From Pseudomonadota bacterium (GTDB taxonomy: Bacteria > Myxococcota_A > Polyangia > Polyangiales > Polyangiaceae): 64,000 bases of DNA. The translations under genes were made by a program, and so were the position numbers. The DNA is taken from assembly GCA_023402175.1 (NCBI GenBank), contig JAEXCN010000327.1, positions 8,851 through 72,850 of the forward strand, given 5' to 3'. The notes under the pieces were generated by a model that was not told the origin of the DNA, ran no database searches, and saw only the letters and a list, made by a program, of their open reading frames with translations. How positions within the stretch are numbered: the stretch's first letter is position 1; each line of letters begins with the position of its first letter. This document shows positions 42,175 through 51,295 of this stretch, in pieces.

Positions 42175-42512
42175 CGGGTTCCATCCTCGAAGCCGTGGCA
42201 ACCGCGGGCGAGGCGATCTCGCGGTGCAGGCCACGTGCCCGACGGCCTCCGGTCCTCTCGCGAGGTCCGAATTCCATCGCGATAAAACATTACCGTTTTC
42301 ATGCCTCGTCTCGCACGGCATTTCCGTGTTCGAGGCGGCTCGGCCTCGCTCGAGCTCGCCTCTTCGAGGACGCTCGTCATCACTCGGTCTGAGTCGAACA
42401 GGCCGCTAGGAGCTTCGCCGCATTGGCGGCGGTCCTTGGAATCCAGTGTGACGTGGCTACGGGTTTCCCCTTATGGAACACGTTCGCCGCGATCGTCGAT
42501 CCTGATGCAAAC
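42175..42512. other. 338-bp intergenic region upstream of the caspase operon
   Basis: No gene is supported. It contains an AT-rich patch around 42278-42300 (gataaaacattaccgttttc), the most AT-rich stretch nearby and a plausible promoter for the minus-strand gene at 42174, the operon starting at 42513, or both. Confidence 0.45.
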
Positions 42513-43958
42513 GTGCTTTTCCGAGCGTGGTCTGCCTCTGGTGTTGGGCTTCTCTGGCTTGCAAGCGGAGCGACGGGATGTGGAGGCGAAGCGGCGCCCG
42601 CCTCGCCGGGGCCCGTGGCCCCCAAGATTGCCGCGACGACGGCGCCCGAAACGGGTCCGTCACGAACGACGCCGAGCTCCGGGTGGAATTGCCTCGGCGA
42701 CCCTCCCGACATCGCGCCGGGCTGGCGCACCGAGATCGCGGCGGTGCCGAGCGCGAGCGGCAATCCGCTCGAACAGGCGATGCGCACCGCACAGGACAAG
42801 CTCCGCGCGAAGATCTGCGTGAACGCCGAGAAGGATCCCGCAGCCGGCGACGCTTGCGCCTTCCTGGCATCGAAGATCGAGCCGTGGAAGACCGGTAACA
42901 ACGAGCGCGAGATCTGTGCCTCGGCCGTGATCAAGGCGGCTTACATCGACGAGTGGCGGACGCTCGCCACCGACCTTGACGGGTTCGACAAGCGCCTCGC
43001 TGCATCGGCGAAGGATCTCCTCGTGGCCGCCACGTCGGCGAAGGCCGCAACGGCCAAGCCGACCTCGAAGTCCGCGCCGGCGTCCACGGGAACGACGCGG
43101 GCACCGCGGATCGCGGTCGTGGCGGTTTACGACGACAATTCCGAGCGCAAACAGAACCAGCTACCGGGTGGACTGCGTGCCGACTGGCTGGCGGCTCGCT
43201 TTCGCGTCGCGTTCGCGCCGCTTGGTGGTCTCGCGCTTCCTCCGAAGGGTTGGGTCGACGGCGACAGCCCGCCCGAGGGCTACGACATGGTCGTCGTGGG
43301 GCACATGTTCAAACGAACGACCGTGTCCCTCCCCACGGTGGACGTGTCGTGGACTGGCACGACGGCAGACGGTCGGCAGATCGAGACGTCCAGCGGCACG
43401 TTCCCGGAGGCTGCCGCGCCCCCGCCGCCGGCATCCACCCCACCGGCCATCCCCGCAACGCCAGGCCTTCATCTCACGATGGACAGCGATCACGCGGGCA
43501 GCATCTGCGCGGGCGAGACGACACAGCTTTGGCTGAAGAGCAGCGAGCAACTCCACGTTCGCGTCTTCGACCTCTACGGCCGCGACGGCGCCATGCTCGT
43601 CTTCCCGCCCGCTCGCACGCACAGCGATGTCGTTCCTGCTGGACGAACCATCCCGCTCGGCGATCCGAAGGGCTTCGAGGCCGTGCCGGCCCCCGGCTCC
43701 GAGCAAGAGCGTTACGTCGTGATCGCGGCGCCGACGCCGGCAGGCCTCGGTCGCTTCGCTTCGCTGAATGGATACTGCCGCCTGTCTCCCGACGAAGGAG
43801 CGAAGCTTCACCGGGGCGAATCGATCCCGCCGGGCGCGAAGGTCGCGGTCACCGGCTATCGGCTTCTCACGGGGAGATCCTGTCCGAGAGCGCCGTCGGC
43901 GGAGCATCTGAAAGCGGCCAACGCCGCCATCGAACAGCTCCCGATCTGCCCGCGCTGA
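42513..43958 (+). CDS. DUF4384-like lipoprotein, first gene of caspase operon
   Basis: 481 aa from GTG 42513, which opens a lipoprotein signal (FRAWSASGVGLLWLASGATG-C, Cys near 24). Residues ~55-190 are a Cys-bearing helical region; an Ala/Pro/Thr linker follows; residues ~205-300 start APRIAVVAVYDDNSERKQNQ and end in a strand-rich stretch; residues ~320-420 (LHLTMDSDHAGSICAGETTQ, LWLKSSEQLHVRVFDLYG, MLVFPPARTHSDVVPAGRTI) have the strand pattern of DUF4384, a domain often fused to or next to caspase-like proteins in bacteria. The C-terminus is CPRAPSAEHL...LPICPR. The upstream TTG-initiated extension is not favoured. Confidence 0.65.
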   Translation: MLFRAWSASGVGLLWLASGATGCGGEAAPASPGPVAPKIAATTAPETGPSRTTPSSGWNCLGDPPDIAPGWRTEIAAVPSASGNPLEQAMRTAQDKLRAKICVNAEKDPAAGDACAFLASKIEPWKTGNNEREICASAVIKAAYIDEWRTLATDLDGFDKRLAASAKDLLVAATSAKAATAKPTSKSAPASTGTTRAPRIAVVAVYDDNSERKQNQLPGGLRADWLAARFRVAFAPLGGLALPPKGWVDGDSPPEGYDMVVVGHMFKRTTVSLPTVDVSWTGTTADGRQIETSSGTFPEAAAPPPPASTPPAIPATPGLHLTMDSDHAGSICAGETTQLWLKSSEQLHVRVFDLYGRDGAMLVFPPARTHSDVVPAGRTIPLGDPKGFEAVPAPGSEQERYVVIAAPTPAGLGRFASLNGYCRLSPDEGAKLHRGESIPPGAKVAVTGYRLLTGRSCPRAPSAEHLKAANAAIEQLPICPR

Positions 43959-44029
43959 TCGGGCGCGGCGGCCGTCGAGCACGAATTGAAGTTCGGTAGG
44001 AAGACTGCCGGAACGTGGAGGAGAGACGA

Positions 44030-45184
44030 ATGAAGCGCATTGCTTGGGTCGGAGGAATTGCCGTCGTCGTCGTGGCATGTGGAGGCGGTAGCGCCCCGGA
44101 GCCCATGACGCCGCAGAGCTCGTCGTCCAACGCGGGCGGCCTTCAGTCGGTCACGCCCTCGCGCAACCTGCACCTCCGAGCAGCCTTCGACAACAACCCG
44201 AGCGTCTATGTCGGGCGCTTCGTGCCGGCAGGGCTTTCGTCGAGCGAGCTCGACGAAAATCGTGCGGCGAAGACGTCGTGCAGCAAGTTTTTCACGGCAC
44301 GCGAGCAGACCGTCAACCAGGAGATGGACGAGCTCGTGTACGCGTCGAGCTCGGCATCGGCGTCGGTCGGCGTGATCGCCACCGGCGCGCTGGCGAATGC
44401 ACAGGGCGCGAGCGCGAAGGGCTCCGTCCTTCGCGTCCATTACATCATCAAGAAGAAGCTGCAGCTCGACAGCGATCCCGACCAGCTCAAGGCGTGTTGC
44501 ACGAAGAATCCGGAGGACTGCACGGGAACCGTCATCGGTGAGTTCTTGATGGGCTCGGGCGAGATCTATCAAGCGACGGAGGCGAGCCGCGATGCTTCCG
44601 GCAATCTCGGCATCCCGCCGGTCGCGGCGAAGGCATCGGTCAGCGACGCGTCGAAGTGGAAGAAGGTGCAGTCCTTCAACGATACGTACTTTGCGTTTCT
44701 CCCCGTCGCCGCGGGCGGTACCCCACCGCCGCTCAACTCGTGTGACTTCTGCGCTCGCTTGCCGGAGGACTCGAACGGCCAGTACTTCTGCGGTGTCTCG
44801 AGCCCGGCGATCGAGGAGTCCGCCGGCCGCGACGCCGCGATGCAGAACGCACGCACGCAGGTCGTGAAGTACCTCGGCGAGCAGATCGAGGCGAAGAGCC
44901 AGTCGTTGTCGAGCGCCGCGAAGGGGCTCATCTCGGATCAACGCTTCGTCGAAGCCGTCGCGAAGGGACTGGCCAAGCGCGTGAAGGACAAGCAGTACTG
45001 CTCAGAGAAGCAGAACAGCCCGGAGCACCCGTCGGTCTACAAGGTGCTCGCCTACGTCCCGAACGACGCGCTCGTCGAGGAGGCCTCGAAGGTCGTCGAC
45101 GACCTCGCCAAGAGCAATGGCAAAACGACGCCTGCCGATGCGGAGGCGGTCAAAGCCGCGATCAAGAAAGCGGCGACGAAGTGA
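44030..45184 (+). CDS. LPP20-like lipoprotein, second gene of caspase operon
   Basis: 384 aa; start ATG 44030 after a strong GGAGGAGAG. Lipoprotein signal WVGGIAVVVVACGGG (Cys17). Residues ~45-150 are strand-rich (NLHLRAAFDNNPSVYVGRFV, SVLRVHYIIKKKLQLDSD). The C-terminal ~130 residues resemble the LPP20 family: FCGVSSPAIEESAGRDAAMQ, NARTQVVKYLGEQIEAKSQS, FVEAVAKGLAKRVKDKQYCS and KVLAYVPNDALVEEASKV. It contains six to eight cysteines (CCTKNPEDC, CDFCARLPE) that may pair. The last base triplet overlaps the GTG of the first caspase gene (GTGA). Confidence 0.65.
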   Translation: MKRIAWVGGIAVVVVACGGGSAPEPMTPQSSSSNAGGLQSVTPSRNLHLRAAFDNNPSVYVGRFVPAGLSSSELDENRAAKTSCSKFFTAREQTVNQEMDELVYASSSASASVGVIATGALANAQGASAKGSVLRVHYIIKKKLQLDSDPDQLKACCTKNPEDCTGTVIGEFLMGSGEIYQATEASRDASGNLGIPPVAAKASVSDASKWKKVQSFNDTYFAFLPVAAGGTPPPLNSCDFCARLPEDSNGQYFCGVSSPAIEESAGRDAAMQNARTQVVKYLGEQIEAKSQSLSSAAKGLISDQRFVEAVAKGLAKRVKDKQYCSEKQNSPEHPSVYKVLAYVPNDALVEEASKVVDDLAKSNGKTTPADAEAVKAAIKKAATK

Positions 45185-47097
45185 GCGGCCGGAGACTCCT
45201 CGCCAGACGCGCCGTCGTGCGCGCGGCGTTCGCGGCCTCGATCGGCAGCTTCGTCGCCCTCCCGGCGAGCACGGCGCGCGCGGACGCGACGACAGGCCTC
45301 TGGCCCAACATCAGCGTCCCGCCGGCTCCTCCGGAGGGAGAGGCGCAGGGTGCATCGAAGGACGCGGCGCTGATCGTCGGCATCGAGCGCTACGACGCGC
45401 TGCCGAAGATCCCCGGGGCAGCGGAGAACGCGCGCGACTGGGAGAAGTACTTCCTCTTCGGACGGAGGGTGCCGCCGGAGCGCGTACGCCTCTTGACCGA
45501 TCAGAACGCGACGGTCGAAGCGATCAAGGCGCGCGCCGAAGAGATGACGGCGGCGGTACCGGAGGGCGGCACGCTCTTCGTGATCTTCATCGGTCACGGT
45601 GCGCCGGCCGAGGCGGGGCAGAAGGGCCTCCTCCTCGGCGCGGACGTGCGGCCGAGCGACGCGAGCTTCGCGTCGCGCTCGCTCTCGTACGACCAGCTCG
45701 CCACGCTGACGAACGCGGGCAAACAGGGCCGGACGGTGATGGTGCTCGACGCGTGCTTCAGCGGCGTCTCGAACGAGGGAAAAGCGCTCTTGCCGTCGGT
45801 GCAGCCAGTCGTTGCGACGACGCTCATCGCGAGCCAGCACACGACCGTGTTCTCGGCAGGCACCGCGGGGGAGTACGCGGGCGCGTTGCCGGGCTCGCAG
45901 CGACCGGCCCTCAGCTATCTCTTGCTCGGCGCGCTGCGCGGCTGGGCCGACAGTGACGGCGACGGCCGCGTGACGCCGGCGGAGGCGCACGCATACATGG
46001 GGACGGTGCTCCGGAGCCTGCCGAACAATCACGAGCAGCACCCGCAGCTCAACACCGACGCCGAGTCCGAGCCGCTCGCCTCGACCGGACGAGAGAAGGG
46101 CCCCGATCTGCCTACGATCCGGAGCAAGGTCGATACGTGGAAGCCGCCAGTCGAGGCGGCGCCGCAAGAGCCGCGCCTCCGCGTTGCGGTCGGCTGTGGG
46201 GACACGGAGCCGAAGGGGACCGACGACGGCCTCGCCGTTTACATCGACGACTCGCCGACCGTTGCGCCGGCCGTGGGCGGCGAGAAGCGCTGGGACGAGG
46301 CGCTCCGGCGTAACGTCGTCGAGCACATCGCGTTTCCGATCGCGCCAGGGGCGCACCGGGTCGTCATCCGACTGCCCAACTGCGAGCCTGCCGAGGTCGA
46401 CGTTCAGGTCGCCGACGGCTCGACCGTCGACGTGGACGGCGTGCTCCGCCCCGATACCGCATTTCTTCTTCGTGGTCCGGCCGGAATGCCTAATTGGGGA
46501 CGCCTCGGCGTCGGATTGTGGAGGCTGAGCGTCGTCGATGCCGACTACGGGGACGCGGATCTCCCTACTTATGAAAACGCCAGGTACAGGCCGACCGTCA
46601 CGGGCGTGATGCTCCAGCCCGCGGTGACGTTTCGATGGTGGACGCTCGGCCTCGATCTTGGGTACGCGATCGGCAAGACCACGCTCACCGGTCCAATCCC
46701 GGCCGAGACGGCTTCGAGTTACAGCAACCGACCAACCTCATGGCTTCGCGCCGGCTTGCGCGGCGGCGCGCGGTTTCCGTTTCACTACGCGGCGATGATG
46801 CTCGGCGTCGGCGCGGGATACGACAACGTCGTCGTGGACGTGAAAGACCGATTGAGCGAACCCCACAACGCTTACGGTTCGGCCTGGTCGACGCTCGACA
46901 TCCAGCCTTTCTGCGATTGGTCGTTCGCTGCCGGCATCAACGTCGATGCGCTTCTTCCGCAGGCGGCTACGAACAAGGCGGTCGTCGGCCTGGGATTGTC
47001 CGTCGGAATCGCCTACCAGCCAAACCACGCTTGCACTGTCGAGCGCTCGGCGAAGTACAAAGTCGAGGCCGAGACGCGGGAAGCCGCGAAGCGATGA
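45181..47097 (+). CDS. caspase-like peptidase with EF-hand-like loop and C-terminal barrel (first of three)
   Basis: 638 aa. GTG start at 45181 overlapping the upstream stop. A secretion signal (VVRAAFAASIGSFVALPASTARA) is followed by a C14 caspase-like domain (~60-250): DAALIVGIERYDALPKIPGA, VRLLTDQNATVEAI, catalytic His139 in FIGHGAP, catalytic Cys192 in VLDACFSGV. Residues 257-268 (DSDGDGRVTPAE) match a Ca2+-binding EF-hand loop. Residues ~330-430 hold a beta-rich domain with a Cys pair (VAVGCGDTEPKGTDDG, HRVVIRLPNCEPAEV), and the last ~190 residues have amphipathic strands (TFRWWTLGLDLGYAIG, TSWLRAGLRGGARFPFHYAA) like an outer-membrane barrel. Predicted to cut proteins at the cell surface or in the periplasm; substrate unknown. 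Confidence 0.82.
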   Translation: MSGRRLLARRAVVRAAFAASIGSFVALPASTARADATTGLWPNISVPPAPPEGEAQGASKDAALIVGIERYDALPKIPGAAENARDWEKYFLFGRRVPPERVRLLTDQNATVEAIKARAEEMTAAVPEGGTLFVIFIGHGAPAEAGQKGLLLGADVRPSDASFASRSLSYDQLATLTNAGKQGRTVMVLDACFSGVSNEGKALLPSVQPVVATTLIASQHTTVFSAGTAGEYAGALPGSQRPALSYLLLGALRGWADSDGDGRVTPAEAHAYMGTVLRSLPNNHEQHPQLNTDAESEPLASTGREKGPDLPTIRSKVDTWKPPVEAAPQEPRLRVAVGCGDTEPKGTDDGLAVYIDDSPTVAPAVGGEKRWDEALRRNVVEHIAFPIAPGAHRVVIRLPNCEPAEVDVQVADGSTVDVDGVLRPDTAFLLRGPAGMPNWGRLGVGLWRLSVVDADYGDADLPTYENARYRPTVTGVMLQPAVTFRWWTLGLDLGYAIGKTTLTGPIPAETASSYSNRPTSWLRAGLRGGARFPFHYAAMMLGVGAGYDNVVVDVKDRLSEPHNAYGSAWSTLDIQPFCDWSFAAGINVDALLPQAATNKAVVGLGLSVGIAYQPNHACTVERSAKYKVEAETREAAKR

Positions 47098-49046
47098 CGC
47101 TCCTCGAACGATACTCGATCTCGCGACGCACGTGGCGGTCCGTGATCATCGCCGGCATGGCGATCGTGCTCTCCGCGCTCTCCTTCGAATCGTCCGCGTA
47201 CGCAGACGCGACGACCGGGCTCTGGCCCGACGTCAGCGCGCCCGTGATGTCGGCGCGCGATCCATCCAAGGACGCCGCGCTCGTGATCGGTGTCGAGCGC
47301 TACGACGCGCTGCCGAAGGTGACGGGAGCAGCAGACACCGCTCGCGACTGGGAGCGCTACTTCTTGCTCGGTCGCCGCGTGCCGCCGGAGCGGGTGCGGC
47401 TCCTCACGGATCAGAACGCGACCGTCGAGCTCATCACGTCGCGCGCGAAGGAGCTTGCGAGCTCGGTCGAGGCCGGGGGGACGCTCTTCGTCGTGTTCAT
47501 CGGTCATGGCGCGCCGGCGGCGGCCGGTCATCGGGGCCTGCTCGTCGGCGCTGACGCGCGTGCCTCCGAGTCGAGCCTCGGGTCGCGCTCGCTCGACTAC
47601 GAGCAGCTCCTCGCGGCCGTCGCCGGCGGACAGCAGGAGCGGACCGTGATGGTGCTCGACGCCTGCTTCAGCGGGATCGCGGCCAACGGTCGGACGCTGC
47701 TCCCCGATGTCCAGCCCGTCGTCGCGACGAAGCTGCTCGCGACCGCGAAGACCACGATCCTCTCTGCGGGAGAGGCGGGCGAGTACGCGGGCTCGCTGCC
47801 GGGCTCGCAGCGTCCCGCCTTGAGCTACCTCGTGCTCGGAGCGCTCCGCGGCTGGGGCGACCTCGACGGCGACGGCAAGGTCACGGTGAACGAGGCACAT
47901 GCTTATGCGAGCATGGTGCTGCGCGCACTGCCGAACACGCACGAGCAGCACCCGCAACTTTCGACCGACGCGCCCGACGAGCCGCTCGAGCAGGGAGTGA
48001 AAGAGAAGGGGCCGGATCTCCCGACGCTGCGAACGAAGCTCGACACGTGGAAGCCGCCGGTAGACGCCGCGCCGCAAGAGCCCCGTCTCCGCGTCGCGGT
48101 CGGCTGCGGAGACACGGAGCCGAAGGGGACCGACGACGGCCTCGCCGTTTACATCGACAACTCGCCGACCGTTGCGCCGACGGCAGGCGGCGAAAAGCGC
48201 TGGGACGATGAGCTCCGGCGCAATGTCGTCGAGCACATCGCGTTTGCGATCGCGCCTGGGGACCACCACGTCGTCGTCCGACTACCCGACTGCGAGCCTG
48301 CGGAGGTCGACGTCCATGTCGCCGACGCCTCGGGCGCCGACGTGGTCGGCGTGCTCCGGCCCGAACTGTCCCTCCTGCGCGGTCCGGCAGGGAGGCCCAA
48401 CTGGGGACGGCTCGGCGTCGCGCTGTGGAACGTGCGCGCGCTCGACAGCTTCAACAACTATGGCCATGTGTCGATTTCCTCGGGCTATGTCCACTACAAG
48501 CCAAACGTCACGGGCGCGCTGGTCCAGCCTGCACTGGCGTTTCGATGGTGGACGTTAGGGCTCGACCTCGGGTACGCGGGCGGCACGACCACGCTCACGG
48601 GCGATATTCCCCCTGGGAGCGCGTCGAGCTTCACCGACAGGCCGACGACGTGGATCCGCGCCGGACTGCGTGCCGGTGCACGTTTTCCATTTCACTTCGC
48701 AGCGCTGATGCTTGGTGTCGGTGGGGGATACGATAACGTCGCGGTCTCGGAAATACCGCACAGCCCAGTGGCTTCCTCGGGGAGCGTCGCGAAAACCGCG
48801 CCGGGCGGTGCGTACGCTGGGGGATGGGCGACGCTCGACGTGCAGCCCTTCTGCGACTGGTCGCTCTTCGGGAGCTTCAACTTCGATGTGCTCCTTCCAG
48901 AGGCGAGTACGGGCAATGCCTTGACGGGCATGGGATTGTCCGCCGGTGTGGCTTATCAACCGAACCACGCCTGCACCGTCGAGCGCTCGGTGAAGTACAA
49001 GCTCGGGGCCCAGCCCCAGAGGACACGGGAAGTCGCGAAGCGATGA
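47094..49046 (+). CDS. caspase-like peptidase with EF-hand-like loop and C-terminal barrel (second of three)
   Basis: 650 aa, close paralogue of the previous gene, overlapping it by 4 bp (ATGA). Signal peptide RSVIIAGMAIVLSALSFESS; caspase-like domain with catalytic His138 (FIGHGAP) and Cys191 (VLDACFSGI); EF-hand-like loop DLDGDGKVTVNE; the same Cys-pair beta domain and C-terminal barrel strands (AFRWWTLGLDLGYAGGTTTL, TTWIRAGLRAGARFPFHFAA). A 48-nt stretch (48111-48158) is identical to 46201-46248 of the first gene, including third positions. The barrel region carries an extra ~18-residue Ser/Pro-rich insertion (EIPHSPVASSGSVAKTAPGG) relative to gene one. Confidence 0.82.
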   Translation: MTLLERYSISRRTWRSVIIAGMAIVLSALSFESSAYADATTGLWPDVSAPVMSARDPSKDAALVIGVERYDALPKVTGAADTARDWERYFLLGRRVPPERVRLLTDQNATVELITSRAKELASSVEAGGTLFVVFIGHGAPAAAGHRGLLVGADARASESSLGSRSLDYEQLLAAVAGGQQERTVMVLDACFSGIAANGRTLLPDVQPVVATKLLATAKTTILSAGEAGEYAGSLPGSQRPALSYLVLGALRGWGDLDGDGKVTVNEAHAYASMVLRALPNTHEQHPQLSTDAPDEPLEQGVKEKGPDLPTLRTKLDTWKPPVDAAPQEPRLRVAVGCGDTEPKGTDDGLAVYIDNSPTVAPTAGGEKRWDDELRRNVVEHIAFAIAPGDHHVVVRLPDCEPAEVDVHVADASGADVVGVLRPELSLLRGPAGRPNWGRLGVALWNVRALDSFNNYGHVSISSGYVHYKPNVTGALVQPALAFRWWTLGLDLGYAGGTTTLTGDIPPGSASSFTDRPTTWIRAGLRAGARFPFHFAALMLGVGGGYDNVAVSEIPHSPVASSGSVAKTAPGGAYAGGWATLDVQPFCDWSLFGSFNFDVLLPEASTGNALTGMGLSAGVAYQPNHACTVERSVKYKLGAQPQRTREVAKR

Positions 49047-50866
49047 AGCTCTTCGAACGACGCACGATCTCGCGGCGCACGTGGCGGTCCGTGGTCATCG
49101 CCGGCAGCGTGGCGATCCTCTTCGGGCTCGGCTCCGAGGGCTCGGCGCGCGCGGACGGAAGCGTAGGCCTGTGGCCCGACTTGCGAGCGTCTCCACACGG
49201 AGGCGCTGCGCGCACCATGACGACGCCTTCGCCGGATGCAGCATTGGTCATCGGCGTGGACAAGTACGACGCGCTCCCTCGCGTGGAGGGCGCAGCCGAG
49301 AACGCGCGCGACTGGGAGGCGTACTTCCTGTCCTCCCGGATGGTGCCGCCCCAACGCGTGCGTATGCTCACCGACCAAGCGGCGACTGCAGAGTCGATTC
49401 GCGGCGCCGCCCGGATGCTTTCGGAGCAGATCGAGCCGGGGGGAACGCTGTTCGTCGTCTTCATCGGCCATGGTGCGCCCGGAGCCGGAGGCGAGAAGAG
49501 CGTGCTTCTCGGCTCCGACGTGCGCCCGAGCGACACGAGCTTTGCGTCGCGCTCGGTCAGCCATGATCAGATCCTCGGAGACGTGGCGGCCGGCAAGCAG
49601 GCGCGCACGGTCCTCGTCCTCGACGCGTGTTTCAGCGGCGTGGGACGTGACGGGAAGCTCCTCATCGAGGGCGTTCAGCCGGTCGTTCCGGCATCGCTCG
49701 TCGAGACGCCTCGCACGACGATCTTTTCTGCGAGCCGTTCGGCCGAATACGCGGGGGCCCTGCCTGGCTCGCAGCGTCCCGCCCTCAGCTATCTTCTCCT
49801 CGGCGCACTTCGCGGTTGGGCGGATGCCGACGCCGACGGCAAAGTCACTCCGGCGGAAGCAAACGCGTACGTCGGCTCGGTCCTCGAGGCCCTTCCGAAG
49901 AACCACGAGCAGCATCCCCAGCTCTCGAGTGACGAACCGAATGTCCCGCTCGCGCCCTCGGAAGGCGCGCGCCCACCGGATCTCGTCGAGCTACGTCGAA
50001 AGCTCGCCGGATGGCGGCCGGCCGTCGAGAAGAAGGAGGCCGACCTCGCCGTGAGCGTCACGTGTCGCGGCAAGCCCGTCAGCGAACGCAGCGGGCTAGA
50101 GGTGTTCGTCAACGACACGAGGCTCGTGGCGTCTGAATCGGCGAGCTACGTCGTCAAGCCGAGCGTCGCCGCCGTCACGGTGAAGGCGCCGGGGTGCAAG
50201 GCGTTCACGAGCGAGTCCGTCGACCTGAAGGTCGGAACACCGGTCTCCATCGAGGGAGCGCTCGAGAGCGATCGCTCCGGGCTCGAACGGCTTCCGTTCG
50301 GCGAGCCGGGCCTCTTCCAGGTGTCGCTCGAGGGCGCGGGCCACTACTTCACCATCAACGACGTCAGCAGCTGGCACGGGTCTGTCGTTGGACCGCGCCT
50401 CGCGCTGGGGCTCGCCGGGCGCCATGTCGACGCCGGACTCGCTTTCGAAGGAGCGGCTGCGAGCTTGATGTCTGAAGGCAATCACCACGCGTGGTCGCCC
50501 TTCCTCCTGATGCCGAGCGCCAGCCTCGGTTTTCGCTTGCCCTTCGGCTCGGTCCTCCTCCGCCCACTCTCCGCACGAGCGAGCGTCGTGATCTTCAGCG
50601 GGAGCGACGGGGCGAACCTTCCGACCAACGTGAAGCCGCATGCGATCCCGCGTACGGCCCTCGCGCTAGGTACGGGCGCCGACGTGGCGCTGTCCTGCGA
50701 CTTCTCGATCCGCTTGAGCGCCGAGCTCGGGCCGTCGCTGAGTGATTCGGCGTCGATCGTCGGAGGCGCGCTCGGCGTCGTTTATGCGCCGTCGTCGACG
50801 TGCCACGACGAGCGGCGCATCCCTGAAGGGATTCGCGTCGGAGGCACTCTCCCGCCAAGTCTCTGA
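49043..50866 (+). CDS. caspase-like peptidase with EF-hand-like loop and C-terminal barrel (third of three)
   Basis: 607 aa; starts with ATG 49043 overlapping the previous stop. Signal SVVIAGSVAILFGLGSEGSA; caspase-like domain with His143 (FIGHGAP) and Cys196 (VLDACFSGV); EF-hand-like loop DADADGKVTPAE. The N-terminal half is clearly homologous to genes one and two, but from ~residue 310 the sequence diverges: the beta domain (ADLAVSVTCRGKPVSE, AVTVKAPGCKAFTSE) keeps a Cys pair while the C-terminal barrel-like part (GPRLALGLAGRHVDAGLAFE, LGFRLPFGSVLLRPLSARAS, LALGTGADVALSCDFSIR) is different. It ends GGTLPPSL without a terminal aromatic. Last gene of the operon; a hairpin follows. Confidence 0.8.
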   Translation: MKLFERRTISRRTWRSVVIAGSVAILFGLGSEGSARADGSVGLWPDLRASPHGGAARTMTTPSPDAALVIGVDKYDALPRVEGAAENARDWEAYFLSSRMVPPQRVRMLTDQAATAESIRGAARMLSEQIEPGGTLFVVFIGHGAPGAGGEKSVLLGSDVRPSDTSFASRSVSHDQILGDVAAGKQARTVLVLDACFSGVGRDGKLLIEGVQPVVPASLVETPRTTIFSASRSAEYAGALPGSQRPALSYLLLGALRGWADADADGKVTPAEANAYVGSVLEALPKNHEQHPQLSSDEPNVPLAPSEGARPPDLVELRRKLAGWRPAVEKKEADLAVSVTCRGKPVSERSGLEVFVNDTRLVASESASYVVKPSVAAVTVKAPGCKAFTSESVDLKVGTPVSIEGALESDRSGLERLPFGEPGLFQVSLEGAGHYFTINDVSSWHGSVVGPRLALGLAGRHVDAGLAFEGAAASLMSEGNHHAWSPFLLMPSASLGFRLPFGSVLLRPLSARASVVIFSGSDGANLPTNVKPHAIPRTALALGTGADVALSCDFSIRLSAELGPSLSDSASIVGGALGVVYAPSSTCHDERRIPEGIRVGGTLPPSL

Positions 50867-50876
50867 AGCGCGCCAG

Positions 50877-50891
50877 CCGGCCGTTGGCCGG
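50877..50891. terminator. hairpin between convergent genes
   Basis: CCGGCC-gtt-GGCCGG lies 10 bp after the third caspase gene and 31 bp before the end of the minus-strand DUF4169 gene. A short GC stem without a T-tract; it could terminate transcription from both sides but is only a weak candidate. Confidence 0.35.
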
Positions 50892-50922
50892 ATGGACCGC
50901 TCGAGACGTCCGTCAGCGTGCG

Positions 50923-51150
50923 TTACGGCCCGTCGGATCCTTCGGACGGTGATGGGGGCGCGGGCTCTTCGCTGGCGTGCTCGAGACGCTTGCCCTCGAG
51001 CAGACGCGCGGCGCGCTCGCGATCCGCGAGCTCCCCCTCCTTCTGCGCCTTCGTACGGCCGTGCCGAATGCGGTTGATCTCGGCCTGCTTCGCCTTCTCT
51101 TCGCGCTGCTTCTTCTTCCGAAAACGGTTCAGGTTGACGACGTTGCCCAC
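50923..51150 (-). CDS. DUF4169-family protein
   Basis: 75 aa. MGNVVNLNRFRKKKQREEKA at the N-terminus and the helix KQAEINRIRHGRTKAQKEGE are the hallmark of DUF4169, small basic helical proteins of unknown function found in several proteobacterial lineages and myxobacteria. The C-terminal third is Glu/Pro/Ser-rich. No signal peptide. It is isolated downstream of the small acidic gene and convergent with the caspase operon. Confidence 0.75.
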   Translation of the reverse strand: MGNVVNLNRFRKKKQREEKAKQAEINRIRHGRTKAQKEGELADRERAARLLEGKRLEHASEEPAPPSPSEGSDGP

Positions 51151-51295
51151 GTCCTCGACGCTGCCACGGTCGGGCGACGTTGTCTCGGTCCGTCGTCAAG
51201 GATCGTTTGGCGCGATCGGATTGGTCGTGCAGGCGCGTCGCGACCTTCCCGACGCAGGGCGGCGACGGCTGACGGTCACGAGCGCGACGCGACGA

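Noticed and set aside
42513..50866. The caspase operon as a known anti-phage defence system
   Set aside because: Known caspase-like defence genes are usually cytoplasmic and paired with sensor NTPase or TPR proteins. Here all proteins have export signals and there is no sensor NTPase, so a defence label is not supported.
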